NCBI GenBank assembly: GCA_029204225.1
Contig: CM055095.1
Span: 17,865,561-17,929,560 of the forward strand
Length of the DNA: 64,000 nt
Source of the DNA: Diphasiastrum complanatum
Lineage: Eukaryota > Streptophyta > Lycopodiopsida > Lycopodiales > Lycopodiaceae
Direction of reading: 5' to 3'
Shown here piece by piece: positions 1-11,140 of the stretch. The position numbers and the translations under genes were made by a program. The first letter of the stretch is position 1; every line of letters begins with the position of its first letter. The notes under the pieces were generated by a model. It was not told the origin of the DNA and searched no databases. It saw only the letters and a list, made by a program, of their open reading frames with translations.

Positions 1-1
1 T

Positions 2-777
2 GTTGTTGCTTCTTCTACAGAACCTGCAGCTACAGCTACAGAAGCCGAGCAGCCGATAGTACCTGTCATCAGACTAGACCAAGCCAGCTTGAACAGATCT
101 GGAGAAATTCAAGAAGAAGCATCATTGCATCCTGGTCAACCAAACGTCTACAGATCCTCACGGACTCGGACAGTTCCTAAGAGTTATACACCTCAATCAT
201 TCTGGACTTCATCAGAAGAACCAGAGAGCCTAGCCGAAGCAATTAACTCAAGGATGCTGTGAAGTGGCAAGAAGTTATGGAAAGCGAGTACAACTCACTT
301 TTGACGAACCAGACTTGGACACTGGTCGACTTTCCAACTCACAAGAGAGTTATAGACAACAAGTGGATCTTCAAGAAGAAGATCAAGTTTGATGGTTCCA
401 TTGCTAAATGGAAAGCATGGCTGGTGGCTAAAGGATTCACTCAAGTCCAAGGAGTGGCTTATCAAAAAAAATTTAGTCATGTCATCAAGATGCAGTCAAT
501 CAGGACTCTAATTGTGCTAGCAACCGCAGAAGACCTCGAAATGCACCAAATGGATGTCAAGACAACATTTCTCAACAACAACATCGAAGAGGAGCTGTAT
601 ACCTTACAATCGGAAGGATTTAAATTCAAAGACCAAGAGCACAAAGTGTGCAAGTTGCACAAAGCTATCTATGGTCTGAAACAAGCCGCAAGAGCATGGT
701 TCGATAGAATCAGCTCTTATCTCAATGCTGATATTGCCCCATACTTCGCAGTACTGGTCTCTATGTTACGATCATAG
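2..777 (+). pseudogene. Ty1/copia pol fragment (integrase-RT linker and first part of RT)
   Basis: Polyprotein remnant of a Copia retrotransposon, which would have encoded reverse transcription functions. From base 2 a Pro/Ser/Thr-rich linker reads to about 250 and then hits a stop. A one-base frameshift near 250-254 moves the reading frame to the RT start (KWQEVMESEYNSL). The RT part keeps KWIFK, VAKGFTQ, the MDVKTTFLNN motif (family norm is closer to VKTAFLNG) and YGLKQAARAW. Similarity stops around 750, before the YVDD catalytic motif, so it could not make active enzyme. The 5' end lies outside the window. The family assignment is firm; the subfamily is unknown. Confidence 0.85.
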
Positions 778-1659
778 GACACAATACTATGATATGTGGC
801 CTTCGAACAGGAGATTTAGCAATAGAAGTGGATAATGAGGGATTCTGAGTAAGGGCCACACTATACATCAAGCTAAATCAACAATGGGTATTGATGACCA
901 CCTGCAACATACAATTACAACCGATTGATCAAGATTTTACCTCAATAGACTCTTCATGACTAGTACGACATTTGGTGATGTACCCCTACTAGGAGGTTTT
1001 TGTCAGATGGTGTGGCAAGGAGTGGCCTACTACTACTTTTATAGCCCTCATGTACATCGGTTTCTTATTTCAGGTGATCGATTGTTCCGAATTAGGCATA
1101 GAGCTGATGAAAGTATCCTACTTGTGTATGAGCTAGAGACCAGCCTACACTGGATATGTGTAGGCATAACAAATACCCGCTACATTGAACAAGTAAGATC
1201 CTGTTGGCGGTCTCCCTCTCAAACTACTACTAATGAGGACCTAACTACGATTCTCAGATATATCACCCAAACCCCAGAAGGATTGGCCACTACAGCATCC
1301 CCGCAAGACTCCAATAAACGTACACGACAACTATAGGTGCATACCTAGAATCATGTAATGGATAGAGTACACTTTAGACGCCCACGCCAATTTTGTTTAG
1401 TTATACGTTTTTTAGAGCAGGTCAACATAGAGATAATAGCATTTGATACCACTGCTCGAGAAGTTCGTCCTGGAGACATCGCCAAAGAAGTGAACGTAAA
1501 TGGTTTTGTGATTCTAGCCATTGTATACCTCCATGATCATTATCGTTGGGTAGCACAGACCGCCTATACACTACGTATCCATCATGCACTAGCAGCTCTT
1601 GGATTTGTATAAGCATACTCTCCTGTTGGTCATATCTCTGAGAGCCTAGAAAACTTTCA
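778..1659. other. Unassigned sequence with two short open frames
   Basis: No recognisable domain. Plus-strand open frames of 126 and 84 codons lie at 956-1336 and 1358-1612, in different frames and 21 bases apart. The first has hydrophobic and aromatic stretches near its start but no signal peptide or motif I know. They may be decayed transposon sequence; there is no evidence for a working gene. Confidence 0.3.
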
Positions 1660-1803
1660 TTGATCCGGGAGTACGGGATAATCAGTGGGACCCTCAGGAC
1701 TGGAAGTGGCCAAAGACCTGATTACTCATCTAAGGACAATGTGGGTCTTTTTGCTATAGGGCTTTCTAGCTGGACAAATCCCCTGTCGGAAACCTTTTCT
1801 CCT

Positions 1804-2197
1804 AACATTGGTGCGTCTGCCGGGAGGTGCAAAATCTGTGTTGAGAATATTGTTTAGAAGAAACTGGTCCGTCTTGTCTCTACTATAGCTGTTGACTGTT
1901 TGTTGTTTGAAAATAGCCATGTGTTTTTACCGACCACCATTGTTGAGCGTCATCTGTCCCGTCAGACACTAACATTGGTGCGTGTGCCAGTAGGTGCAGA
2001 ATCTGTGTTGAGAATATTTTTTGGAAGGTACTAGTCCATCTTGTGTCTACTATAGCTGTTGACTATTTGTTGGTTGAAAATAGCCATGTGTGTCTACCGA
2101 TATGATGAAATCGATCTACAAAACCTAAGCCCACCATTGTTGAGCATCATCTGTCCCATCAAACGCTAACATTGGTGCGTCTACTAGGAGTCCGAAA
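1804..2197. repeat. Tandem repeat, about 166-198 bp unit, two and a part copies
   Basis: The phrase ATTGGTGCGTCTGCCGGGAG recurs with small changes at about 1807, 1973 and 2171, and the sequence between (GTGTTGAGAATATT, TACTATAGCTGTTGACT, ATAGCCATGTGT) is shared. The second unit has about 30 extra bases (around 2098-2129). The phrase resembles the segment just inside the 5' LTR of many plant Ty3/gypsy elements, so the array may come from a gypsy leader; that is inference. Copia element A begins at its right end. Confidence 0.65.
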
Positions 2198-2796
2198 TGT
2201 CAAAATATTAAAAAATCTATCTAATGTTGTAAGTATGGGTCCTAAAAATTCCAAAGATGAATTAAGCTCTTTTGGCTTAGTAAAGACTCATCTTAGAATA
2301 AAATATTCAAGGTAGGTAGAAGTAGAAACTCGAGCTACCATAGGAATTGCCATTTGTACTTTACATGCCAAAAAGACTATGTGGCACAATTAGACATAGT
2401 GAGATGGCTTGGATAAGTCTAGATAGCTTGAGAGGTGGATCCACAACTCCAATTCAACTTCAAGTAGGAGAAGAGTCCATGGATCTATATATATGTGATG
2501 GACTCTCATTGAGAATATGATGAATTTTGTGTGTAATGCAAATTTGGAGACAAGCTCTTTGTGCCCTCTCTCTCTCCACGAGTTTTGTACTTTCTATTTT
2601 CTCTCTCTAGCCGAGTAGAGGCATTTATGATGCTTTGTCTTATGTTTTGGTACAGATCTTGCTTGTAACACAATAATATTGCTTGTATGATCAGCTTTCC
2701 TATTGACAACCAATGCTAGTCTGATCTTTATGGTGTTATTGTGCTTAGGAGATCAAAAATACATGTGTAGGGCATCCCACACGTGTGTATTCAGCA
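2198..2796 (+). repeat. 5' LTR of Copia element A
   Basis: Begins TGTCAAAATATT and ends ATTCAGCA, directly before the primer-binding site. Matches 7077-7687 over its whole length. A TATATATATG run at about 2488 could serve as TATA box. A CT-rich block follows, and the U5 end carries the palindrome CACACGTGTG. Confidence 0.92.
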
Positions 2797-2811
2797 TGGT
2801 ATTGGAGCCTA
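2797..2811 (+). promoter_or_regulatory. Primer-binding site for initiator-Met tRNA
   Basis: TGGTATTGGAGCC directly follows the LTR. Plant Copia elements typically have TGGTATCAGAGCC here, complementary to the 3' end of initiator Met-tRNA; two positions differ in this copy. Confidence 0.8.
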
Positions 2812-3546
2812 CCTAAGTTTTACAAGCAAATCTAATCAAAAAGTTTGCACTGATCAAATTTCAAGCTAGGAATTGTCTAGATTCTACCTTCTAGCTAGTT
2901 TGCAGTTTTCTTGTGATTCTGAGCTACAATCCACATTGAATGGGCCAGATCAGTTACTGTACGGAATTTTAGGTGCTGGCACGTGTGAAATCTGCCCATG
3001 TTTAGATTGGTGGTTCTCTCTCACCTCAGATCCAAATTTCAAGCAAATTAGCCCACTAGAAAGCTAGAACTGTGTAGAATCTGATGCAATTTGAATCATG
3101 ACAATTGGATAAGCCAATCAGAAGTTATAAGCTTTTGAAGAGTTGTAGGTAGGGCACCTAGACCTGTGGCAAATCGTGTGTACATGTCATTTATTGCTTG
3201 AATGATCACAAAAATCATCCAGAAGCTACACAATCTCATCTATATGTGATTTAGACAAACTTATTGGTTCTAGGCAAATTGTTTCATACAAATAGATTGT
3301 ATTTGAGTCAATTTGACATTTTTGGAATATTTCACACGTGTGAAATTCAAAGAACCATACCTTTTGCCATACTTCATCTTTTTTGATGATTCAAATCTTG
3401 TTTTAGAGAGATTGTCAAGCTAGTGAGATCTATCTCACAGTTTTTTGCTAAGTCTTACATAGATTTGGTTCTGTACCCTTGATTGGTCCCTATAGTGAGC
3501 AGAAAAGCAATTCTTTCATCCATCTTTTTTATTTCCATCATTTTTT

Positions 3547-4440
3547 ATGACTTCAATGGGTGTCTTTCTATTAGAAGCAAGTGAAAGATTGTCAACCTCC
3601 AATTACTCAATTTGGAAGGTTAGAATGGAATCTGTCTTAATACTACAAGATGTGATGGATATTGTACTTGGCATTGAAGAAGAACCACAAATTCCTCAAG
3701 AAATTCCAAAGTACAAAAAGAGAGCCAGGATGGCTCTACATTATATTAAGATGAATGTCTCAAATGACATCTTAAGAGCAATTGGTGCTTGTACTAATGC
3801 CAAAGATGCTTGGGATACTCTCAAGTCTACCTATGAGGCAAAAAATACTTCTAGACTTCTAACACTAAGAAACCAAATTTTTCAAAGTGTACAGAGAAGT
3901 GATGAACGTGCTTCAGCTTATGTAATGAGAGTTAAAAACCTCCATAGAGAATTATCATGCATAGGAGACTCCATCAACCAAAATGAACTTGTTCATACTT
4001 AATGGGTTAAAGGAGGAATATGACAACCTTGTTCAGAGTTATGCAATTAAGGAGGAGCTACCAAGTTTGGAAGCACTCCAAAGTGTGCTCATTTCTGAAG
4101 AATCAAGACAAGAGTATAAACTCTTGAAAATGGAGAGACTGTCTCTCAACATTGATGGTAAAGCTCTCTTTACCAAAGACAAGCACAAGACAAGAAGTAA
4201 GAATCAACACCAATTCTCTTCAAGCAAGAACAATCTTATTTCCAAGGAGAAAGAAGATGAGGATGAGTCCTCTCAAGCTTCCACATCCAGGAAGAAGAAG
4301 AGAAACATCAAGTGTTTCTTTTGTGGCAAGAAGGGGCATTATGCCACCAATTGCTTCAAGATGAAGAGTCAATTCAAGCAAGCCAACATTTTTAATGAAG
4401 AGAAGGAAGATGCTCATGCAGTGATGAAGAGGGATCTCTT
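3547..4440 (+). pseudogene. Copia element A gag (capsid/nucleocapsid), frameshifted
   Basis: Gag would form the virus-like particle and bind the RNA. The start MTSMGVFLLEASERLSTSNYS is the usual Copia gag N-terminus (UBN2-type fold), followed by IWKVRMES. The frame runs 3547-4002 and is broken near 3990. It resumes in the next frame (NGLKEEYDNLVQSYAI) up to the zinc knuckle CFFCGKKGHYATNC at about 4315-4356, where all four ligands are present. A further shift near 4430 separates gag from protease. There is about 750 bp of untranslated leader between PBS and gag. Confidence 0.88.
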
Positions 4441-5574
4441 ATGGTCTCGAGTTTTTCTTCATCATTTTTCAAGAAGGATGGTTCGTGGTATATTGATAGT
4501 GGAGCTTCCTCACATATGTGTAGCTCCAAGTATTCTTTTTCATCCATGTCACCTTATGAAGGAGCCAAGAAGTCCATCTACACAGCAAATAATTATGAGT
4601 GTGCTATTGAAGGCATAGGGACCATTCCTTTAAAGCTTTCTTCATCAAAAGTTCTTTCTCTATGTAATGTACTTTTTGTTCCCAAGCTAACAAAAAATCT
4701 TATTAGTGTTGGGCAATTGTTTGATAGTGGACTAGATGTGAATTTCAATGTTGATACATGTACAATCAAGAAGCATGATGAAATCCTTGCATTTGGGTCT
4801 AGATATGGTGGAATCTACAAGCTTGATCCCAAAGAGTATGCTAACTCTTGTGATAGTGCTTTTGCTACTCATATGTCTTTGGAGGAACTATGGCATAGAA
4901 GGTTGGGTCATCCTAACTATAATTCTATGGTGTCCATGGTCAAAAAAGCCAAAGCTATTGGCTTGCCTAATCTTATCTCCAAAAATTTCAGGCCAGCTTG
5001 TGCCATATCTAAGTCTCATAATAAGCCTTTTTCAAAGTCATCTATCAAGACTACACATCCATTGGAGCTCATACACTCATATGTGCACTTCGCATCTTCA
5101 AAGAGCAAGGGTGGTGCTACTTGTTTTGTAACTTTCATTGATGACTTCACTAGATTTACTTGGGTATATCTTCTAGTTTCAAAATCTATGGTGTTTGACT
5201 ATTTCCTAAAGTTCAAAGCTCTAGTTGAAAAGCAATTTTTTTACAAAATCAAGATTCTTATAAGTGATGGAGGTGGTGAGTACACTTCCAACAAATTTCA
5301 TGATTATTGTAAGCTTGAAGGCATTAAAAGGGAGTTTTCTTGTGCATATACACCATCTGAAAATGGGGTGGCTGAAAGAAAGAATAGAACACTGTGTGAA
5401 TATGCCAAAACCATCAAAATTGAGGCATCTTTTCCAAAAGACTTTTGGGGTGAGGCTATCATTTGTTCAAACTATCTTTGCAATAGACTCCCTCATGTTG
5501 CACTTGGAGGAAAGTCACCATATGAAGCACTCTATTTGAAGAAACCTAAGGTAAGAAAAACAAGTGGATCTTGA
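4441..5574 (+). pseudogene. Copia element A protease, GAG-pre-integrase and integrase core
   Basis: Open frame of 377 codons. The protease active site is WYIDSGASSHM at about 4480. The GAG-pre-integrase block has LWHRRLGHPNYNSM at about 4890. The integrase core keeps ISDGGGEY (second Asp) and NGVAERKNRTL (Glu). Where the first catalytic Asp belongs the sequence reads LIHSYVHF, so that residue is Tyr. The zinc-binding CxxC is also reduced to one Cys (RPACAIS). Similarity stops at KKPKV, about 5550, where the integrase C-terminal region is deleted. The product would not integrate DNA. Confidence 0.88.
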
Positions 5575-7061
5575 TTCCACTTATGCTTATTTTGTTTCTC
5601 ATGAGGAGCCCAAAGATGTTCAAGAAGCCCTCAATACCAAGGAGTGGTATGAGGCCATGAAGATTGGGTGTTCAAGATCAAGTACAATCATGATGGCTCC
5701 ATCAACAAGTAAGGTTATGTGGTAAAGGCTTTGCACAAATATATGGCCTTGACTATGAAGAAACCTTTGCTCCTGTAGCAAAGATGGTGACAATAAGAAT
5801 CATAATGTCTCTTGCCTTATTTTTTAAGTGGAAACTGTTCCAACTTGATGTCTCCAACGCTTTTTTGAATGGCTATCTTGAGGAGGAGATATACATGGAA
5901 CAGCCTCAAGGATTTATCAAGGATAAATCTAAGGTGTGTTTGCCATTTAGAAGTCTTTATGTCTTAAAGCAAGCACCTAGATCATGGTATTCAAGACTTA
6001 ACAACTTTCTACTTTCATTCGGATTTGTGCTTAGTGACTATGATCCTTCTATGTACTTAAAATTTGATGGTAGTAATATTGTCATTCTCCTAATCTATGT
6101 AGATGACATTATTCTTAGTGGAAGTTTTTTGATGCTAGTTCAAGAAACCAAAGATGAATTAGGAAAAGAATTTAAAATGCAAGATCTAGGAGAGATCCAT
6201 TACATTTTGGGCCTTGAGATTGATTTTCATGAAGATTATGCTTTTATTTGTCAATCTAGATATGTCTTTTCTATGTTGATAAAATTCAATATGCAAAGTT
6301 GTAAAGGCATAGAGACTCCCATGGAGAAACATGTCAAAGATACTATTAAAGGTGATGAAAGATCCTTCGAGGACATCACACTTTATAGGAGTCTTATAGG
6401 CTCTTTAATTTGGCTTACTATCACTAGACCCGATTTGATCTACTGTGTGCACAAATTGAGTCAATTTATGCAAGATCCCAAGATCCAACATTGGAAGATG
6501 GCCAAGAGAGCTCTAAGATATGTATCTTCTACTCAAGATTATGGTTTATTGTACAAGAATGAAGATCTAACCATTGTTGGCTATTCATATTCCGATTTTG
6601 CAAGTGATAAAATGGATCGAAAGTCCATTAATGCATATACTATCTTTCTTGGAGGCAATCTTGTGTCTTGGCTTTCAAAGAAGCAGGATACCATATCTCT
6701 ATCATCTTGTGAGGCCAAGTACAAAGCACTCACTACAACAACTAAAGAGGTGCTTTGGATCAAGAGGTTAATCATGGATCTAAATTGCATCAAAGAGGAT
6801 GATCTTCCCTTGATCAAATTTGACAACATATCGGCACAAGCTCTTGCAAACAATCCTACTTTTCATGCAAGAAGCAAGCATATAGAAGTGGCACATCATT
6901 TTGTAAGGGAAAAGCTCATTGGAGGTGAAATCAACTTAGAACATGTCAACACATCTTCGTGTATTGCTGATCTTCTCACAAAGCCACTTTGCAAAAGTGC
7001 CTTCTCAAAGCATAGGTCTAATCTTGGTCTTATCTCAAGATCAATGCCTGATCCACATTAG
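5575..7061 (+). pseudogene. Copia element A reverse transcriptase and RNase H
   Basis: From 5575 to 5783 the linker and first part of RT can be read only by switching frames, with a stop near 5710. From 5784 to 7061 the frame is open for 425 codons. It holds QLDVSNAFLNG, the catalytic YVDD (6096-6107), the connection region GSLIWLTITRPD, RNase H (SYSDFASDKMDRKSINAY, SLSSCEAKYKAL) and the usual Copia end HARSKHIEVAHHFVREK and IADLLTKPL. The C-terminal two thirds look biochemically complete. Stop at 7059-7061, 15 bases before the 3' LTR. Confidence 0.9.
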
Positions 7062-7076
7062 ATACATTTTTAGGAG

Positions 7077-7687
7077 TGTCAAAATATTGAAAAATCTATC
7101 TAATGTTGTAAGTATGGTCCTAAAAGTGCAAAGATGAATTAAGCTCTTTTGGCTTAGTAAAGACCTATCTTAGAATAAAATATTCAAGGTAGGTAGAAGT
7201 AGAAACTCGAGCTACCATAGGAATTGCCATTTGTACTTTACATGCCACATTTAATGCATGAAAAGACTATGTGGCACAATTAGACATAGTGAGGTGGCTT
7301 GGATAAGTCTAGATAGCTTGAGAGGTGGATCCACAACTCCAATTCAACTTCAAGTAGGAGAAGAGTCCATGGATCTATATATATGTGATGTACTCTCATT
7401 GAGAATATGATGAATTTTGTGTGTAATGCAAATTTGGAGACAAGCTCTTTGTGCCCTCTCTCTCTCCACGAGTTTTGTACTTTCTATTTTCTCTCTCTAG
7501 CCGAATAGAGGCATTTATGATGCTTTGTCTTATGTGTTGTTGACAGATCTTGCTTGTAACACAATAATATTGCTTGTATGATCAGCTTTTCTATTGACAA
7601 CCAATGCTAGTCTGATCTTTATGGTGTTATTGTGCTTAGGAGATCAAAAATACATGTGTAGGGCGTCCCACACATGTGAATTCAGCA
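7077..7687 (+). repeat. 3' LTR of Copia element A
   Basis: TGTCAAAATATTG to GAATTCAGCA, a near copy of 2198-2796. It follows a short purine tract (TTTTTAGGAG). It has 13 bases near 7249 that the 5' LTR lacks. The U5 palindrome reads CACACATGTG here. Confidence 0.92.
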
Positions 7688-8180
7688 AAACCCATCAAGA
7701 AAACATAGTGCAATTACTCCACCATTGGACTACTACAAAATACGTGTCAAAACTTTATGGCGTTCTAGATTGTTCTTGTTTATGTTGTGTTTCATGAAAT
7801 ACATATGGGAAGAATTGGGAGAAGCACATGTCATGCAAACATTATCAAACGAGCATCATCCGAGGAGTTTAGCACCCACTGAATAGGACAAAATCGAGAT
7901 ACCACAGAAAAATAGGTCGAAGGGACCATCCCCTGGAGACCTCAGAACCCAGGACAGAGCGTATAGAAATAAGAAGAAGCAGTCGGGGAACTCTATTCCC
8001 ACTACTTAGAGAGCTTGATGACGAGCCACGCGTAATAATGATGAACCTTGTTGAGCCAATGAGAACATTGCAGAAATACCAGAACTTGAACCGATAGATG
8101 AAGTCAATGCACCGGTAGACGATATCACACCTACTTTCACAAATTTAGAAGCTCCAAGAATGGCAAGACATCCTACAGAA
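7688..8180. other. Flank between element A and gypsy gag remnant
   Basis: No intact gene. From about 8000 the plus strand can be read in pieces as acidic, Pro-rich sequence typical of the region ahead of a gypsy gag, with several stops. Probably the decayed 5' end of the next element. Confidence 0.3.
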
Positions 8181-9060
8181 CCAATCGTGGCCCCCCCGAC
8201 CATGGGAGCTCTAACCAAACTAAGCATTTACACTCGTGTTCCAGGGAGTGCCCTACGAGTGTGCCAAGAAGCATATTGATGTTTTTTGGACAACATGCTT
8301 CATAAATCAAATAACAGATCCACACCATGAGATGATGTTTTTCACAACTGCTTTGACCGGAAGTGCCAAATGTTGGTATCATAGCTTGCAACGAGGAACG
8401 ATCCACACTATAGAGAATTCCATAGACTATGTCCCCGACCGTACAGCCGATGACTTAATGTTCACCCTAACCTCCCTACAGCAAGGAGGGAATGAGAGTA
8501 TTAGACAGTATTGGCGTTGATTGACAGAATTGGCACGACAAGTGGAACCCACTGTGCAAATACCGCCCCTATGAGTATTGACCTTTATTCTGTGAGGGTT
8601 AAAAAATGACATACAGATGGTTGTACGTCAAAGTAAACCCCAGACGTTGGCTAAGGCAGTGGAGAAGGTGATTGTGGTTGAGGATGCACAGTTTGTGGTT
8701 GCCCATGCATCTCACTTATCACAGGCAATGAACAACTTAGATTTGAGACCCGAGACGTGGAGGGGAGGACCAATTACCATTATAGGAATGACAAAAGTAG
8801 TAAATCCACACCCCATATAGGCTATCAAACCACCCTTAGGTAGGGTTACCTAGAATCTAGGAGCAGTGCCGGCTCGAATGCCAAATTAGGTGATATGCAA
8901 GCAATGTTGAAGGGGTACATGGACATGGTGAGTGAAAACATCCTCCCACTAGCAGCTGATGTGAACTTTTTGAAACGACAACAAAATATAATAGGTCAGC
9001 GACACTGCCATTGTAAAGGAAATCACCTAAACCGGAATTGTCCAAACTTAGTTTGTGGTA
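8181..9060 (+). pseudogene. Ty3/gypsy-like gag remnant
   Basis: Degenerate capsid domain. At 8236-8520 the frame contains MMFFTTALTGSAKCWYHSL, the usual gypsy gag core in which a small-residue stretch precedes an aromatic pair, followed by FTLTSLQQGGNESIRQYW. A second piece is at 8617-8820. A damaged zinc knuckle, CHCKGNHLNRNC, lies at about 9002-9037 and has lost the normal spacing between the first two Cys. Frames change and stop several times. Assignment to Retrotrans_gag is by pattern only. Confidence 0.65.
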
Positions 9061-9068
9061 CTGAAAGA

Positions 9069-9564
9069 AGCTATAGATGGGGCATGACGACACCCACACA
9101 GAGAAGGTGCCATTGGAGCAGTGTTATGTGATCCCAACGAAATCGAATTGGAAAGCATGGGTGTTTTACTTGGGGAAGAGCTCACCAATAACATAGCTGA
9201 ATACAAAGCCCTTCTATTCGGCCTCCATATGGCCGTACATTTTGCGCCTACCATAAACACTTTAAGGATCATAGGAAATTCCCAGCTCTTAATACGAGTT
9301 ATGAAGGGGATGTACCAGATCAAAGATAGAATGCTACGGGCTTTTGCCCACATAGAATGGATGCATCTTCCAAGAGACCAAAATTATCGTGTAGACAGCC
9401 TAGCAAATCTGGCAAACAATTATGACCATTATTGGCAATGCGACCCGTGTCTAGTAACCACCACCCATTTGACCACAGTGGCAAATTTGTGGATGGTGCT
9501 AAGGTCCAAATCTTGGTATGGCCTATGTTGGATCACGAATCTAATCGATCAAGTGAACCAATAA
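9069..9564 (+). pseudogene. Ty3/gypsy RNase H domain remnant (plant archaeal-type fold)
   Basis: RNase H would remove the RNA strand during reverse transcription. The domain starts around 9074 with IDGA (first catalytic Asp), followed at once by a TGA. It then reads GAIGAVLCDP, EELTNNIAEYKAL (Glu), IIGNSQLLI (family norm DSQL, so the second Asp is Asn), HLPRDQNYRVDSLANLA (last Asp). The zinc-knuckle gag lies only tens of bases upstream, so protease and RT have been deleted between them. The frame stays open from 9121 to 9564, but the enzyme would be dead. Confidence 0.8.
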
Positions 9565-9781
9565 AACCCTGGGTTATTAGTACAATTGAGACAGATGATG
9601 AGCTATAGACTACTCAGAACTTGCTATAGCCGATATAGCCAGGACTTAATATTGGGGTTAATGCATCTGGCTTAGTTAAGAAATGAGGGTGTATGTATTC
9701 ACACACTTCTTGTAGCAGGAAATGGACAAGTCCGACGAACCTTGTACAGAAGGATCCCACCTACCGAGCAACCATCGTGCA

Positions 9782-10126
9782 GAGGAACATCATAAGAAAC
9801 TAGCCAGATTCATGTTAGAAGAGCAGAAAAGGACAAATGCAGAGATACAAGGGTTGAAGGAAGAACTCAAGAGATAGAAACATGCTACCATTCGTGCTAC
9901 CAATGACTTTAATGGTGCTAGCAAAGAATGAGACATATGGAAGCAAAAGTACACCGAACTCAAGGACATAAGCGATCGACGGAGAATACAACATGATGCA
10001 GATTTCAAAAGACAAGAAAAGATCATTGCCAACATAAAAATAGAATTATCCGCCACAGAGACTACTACGGCCTTAATAGCTCGACAACTGCGTGAGTACC
10101 AGAACAAAGAAAAAGAGGATGGATAG
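9782..10126 (+). pseudogene. Degraded coiled-coil ORF
   Basis: One plus-strand frame reads about 114 codons rich in Glu, Lys, Gln and Arg with a heptad-like pattern (EEHHKKLARFMLEEQKRTN, then DFKRQEKIIANIKIELSA). It is interrupted by TAG near 9877 and TGA near 9929 and ends at TAG near 10124. A long coiled coil is likely; the function is unknown. It could be the C-terminus or an extra ORF of the adjacent gypsy-like element. Confidence 0.45.
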
Positions 10127-11140
10127 TCAAGTGTTGATAGTTCTCGTGATCCACTTCTAGCTTACCCCATGCAAGGAAAAGAAATGCTCTCAGACGATTT
10201 CTCAAGAATTTTGAGGGCTATATTCTTTACTTACCACCAGTTGAGTTTCTCATTTATGACCATCTACTAGCTCGCATCTTTGGTTTAAGTGGCCAATCAT
10301 CCCTGGCAGTTTCAAAGACTATAAGGATGCTTGTGACAGCCTAAGCAAATTTTTTTTCACCGCCCCACACCACAAAGAAGAGATTGTTAGATTAGCTGGT
10401 CATTACGCCTATTATCTACAAAAATGGCTGCTTCAACCATGGGGACCTAAAACGAGACAACTAAAATCCATCTCACCAAATGGTGGTACAACCCAAATGA
10501 AGCAATGGAACCAGGGGTTGATCTAGCCTTATATTTGAGGATCCGTGGCCGAACTTCCAAAGAACGGAAAACGTTAAACGAGATGTTTTATTTTCAATTT
10601 TTGGAAGGTGCAGACCCAACATTGGTAGATATGGCTGAAAAAGATCCCCTTCATACAGGGGAACTAAAACACCGAATGACACAAATGGGTAAAAATGCGT
10701 TATGAGAGGAAAAAATAAAAAAACAAAGGAAAAAGAGGAATCTGAATCAGATCTCTAGTCAATTTGTGAGGAGAGAGATATTAATTAACAAATTTATAAC
10801 ACATGTACTCACTTCACTCACAAGATACTAGGCACATTGATGATGACCTGCATCCATGTAATTTTATCAACAACGTTGAGAATTGCGTTTGCATATCCCT
10901 CTATGCATAGGTCTGAGAAATGGGCATTTCCTTAACTCTAATGGGGGTTGGGGGCATCTGCCATTTAGGCCACGGTTGGATTTTTATTGCAGGTATGAAG
11001 ACACCAAGATGTTGCAATTCAAGTTAGTACAGTTGTAGATGGATCCCAAGGGCCCAATCGATGGCCTTTGGGAGGGATAGTTGTTGAAGACCCCATACCA
11101 AATCAACGTGGTTAGCATCACCCAGCAAGAGTGCTGAGCC
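10127..11140. other. Unassigned sequence with one short open frame
   Basis: Contains an open frame at 10505-10705 (66 codons, acidic C-terminal part) that reads back through PNEAMEPGVDLALYLRIRG, and pieces of sense from 10160 to 10340 with stops. Looks like decayed protein-coding transposon DNA. No family recognised. Confidence 0.3.

Larger units (their letters stand above)
2198..7687 (+). mobile_element. Ty1/copia retrotransposon A, with LTRs at both ends but defective
   Basis: 5.5-kb element in the usual Copia order: 5' LTR, PBS, gag with CCHC knuckle, protease, integrase, RT, RNase H, purine-rich tract, 3' LTR. The LTRs agree at roughly 97% by eye, with one 13-bp indel around 7249, so the insertion is not very old. 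At least three frameshifts, a deletion after the integrase core and a changed integrase catalytic residue make it non-autonomous. I see no convincing 5-bp target duplication (CGAAA on the left, AAACC on the right), so one end may be altered or the LTR border is a few bases off. Confidence 0.93.

Noticed and set aside
956-1612. Two plus-strand frames as a small gene pair
   Set aside because: No motif, no splice signals, and surrounded by transposon fragments; kept only as unassigned sequence.
2198-7687. Element A as an active, intact retrotransposon
   Set aside because: Multiple frameshifts, a deletion after integrase and a lost catalytic Asp, although the LTRs are similar.
2193-7692. Target-site duplication for element A
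   Set aside because: The flanking five bases (CGAAA and AAACC) do not match.
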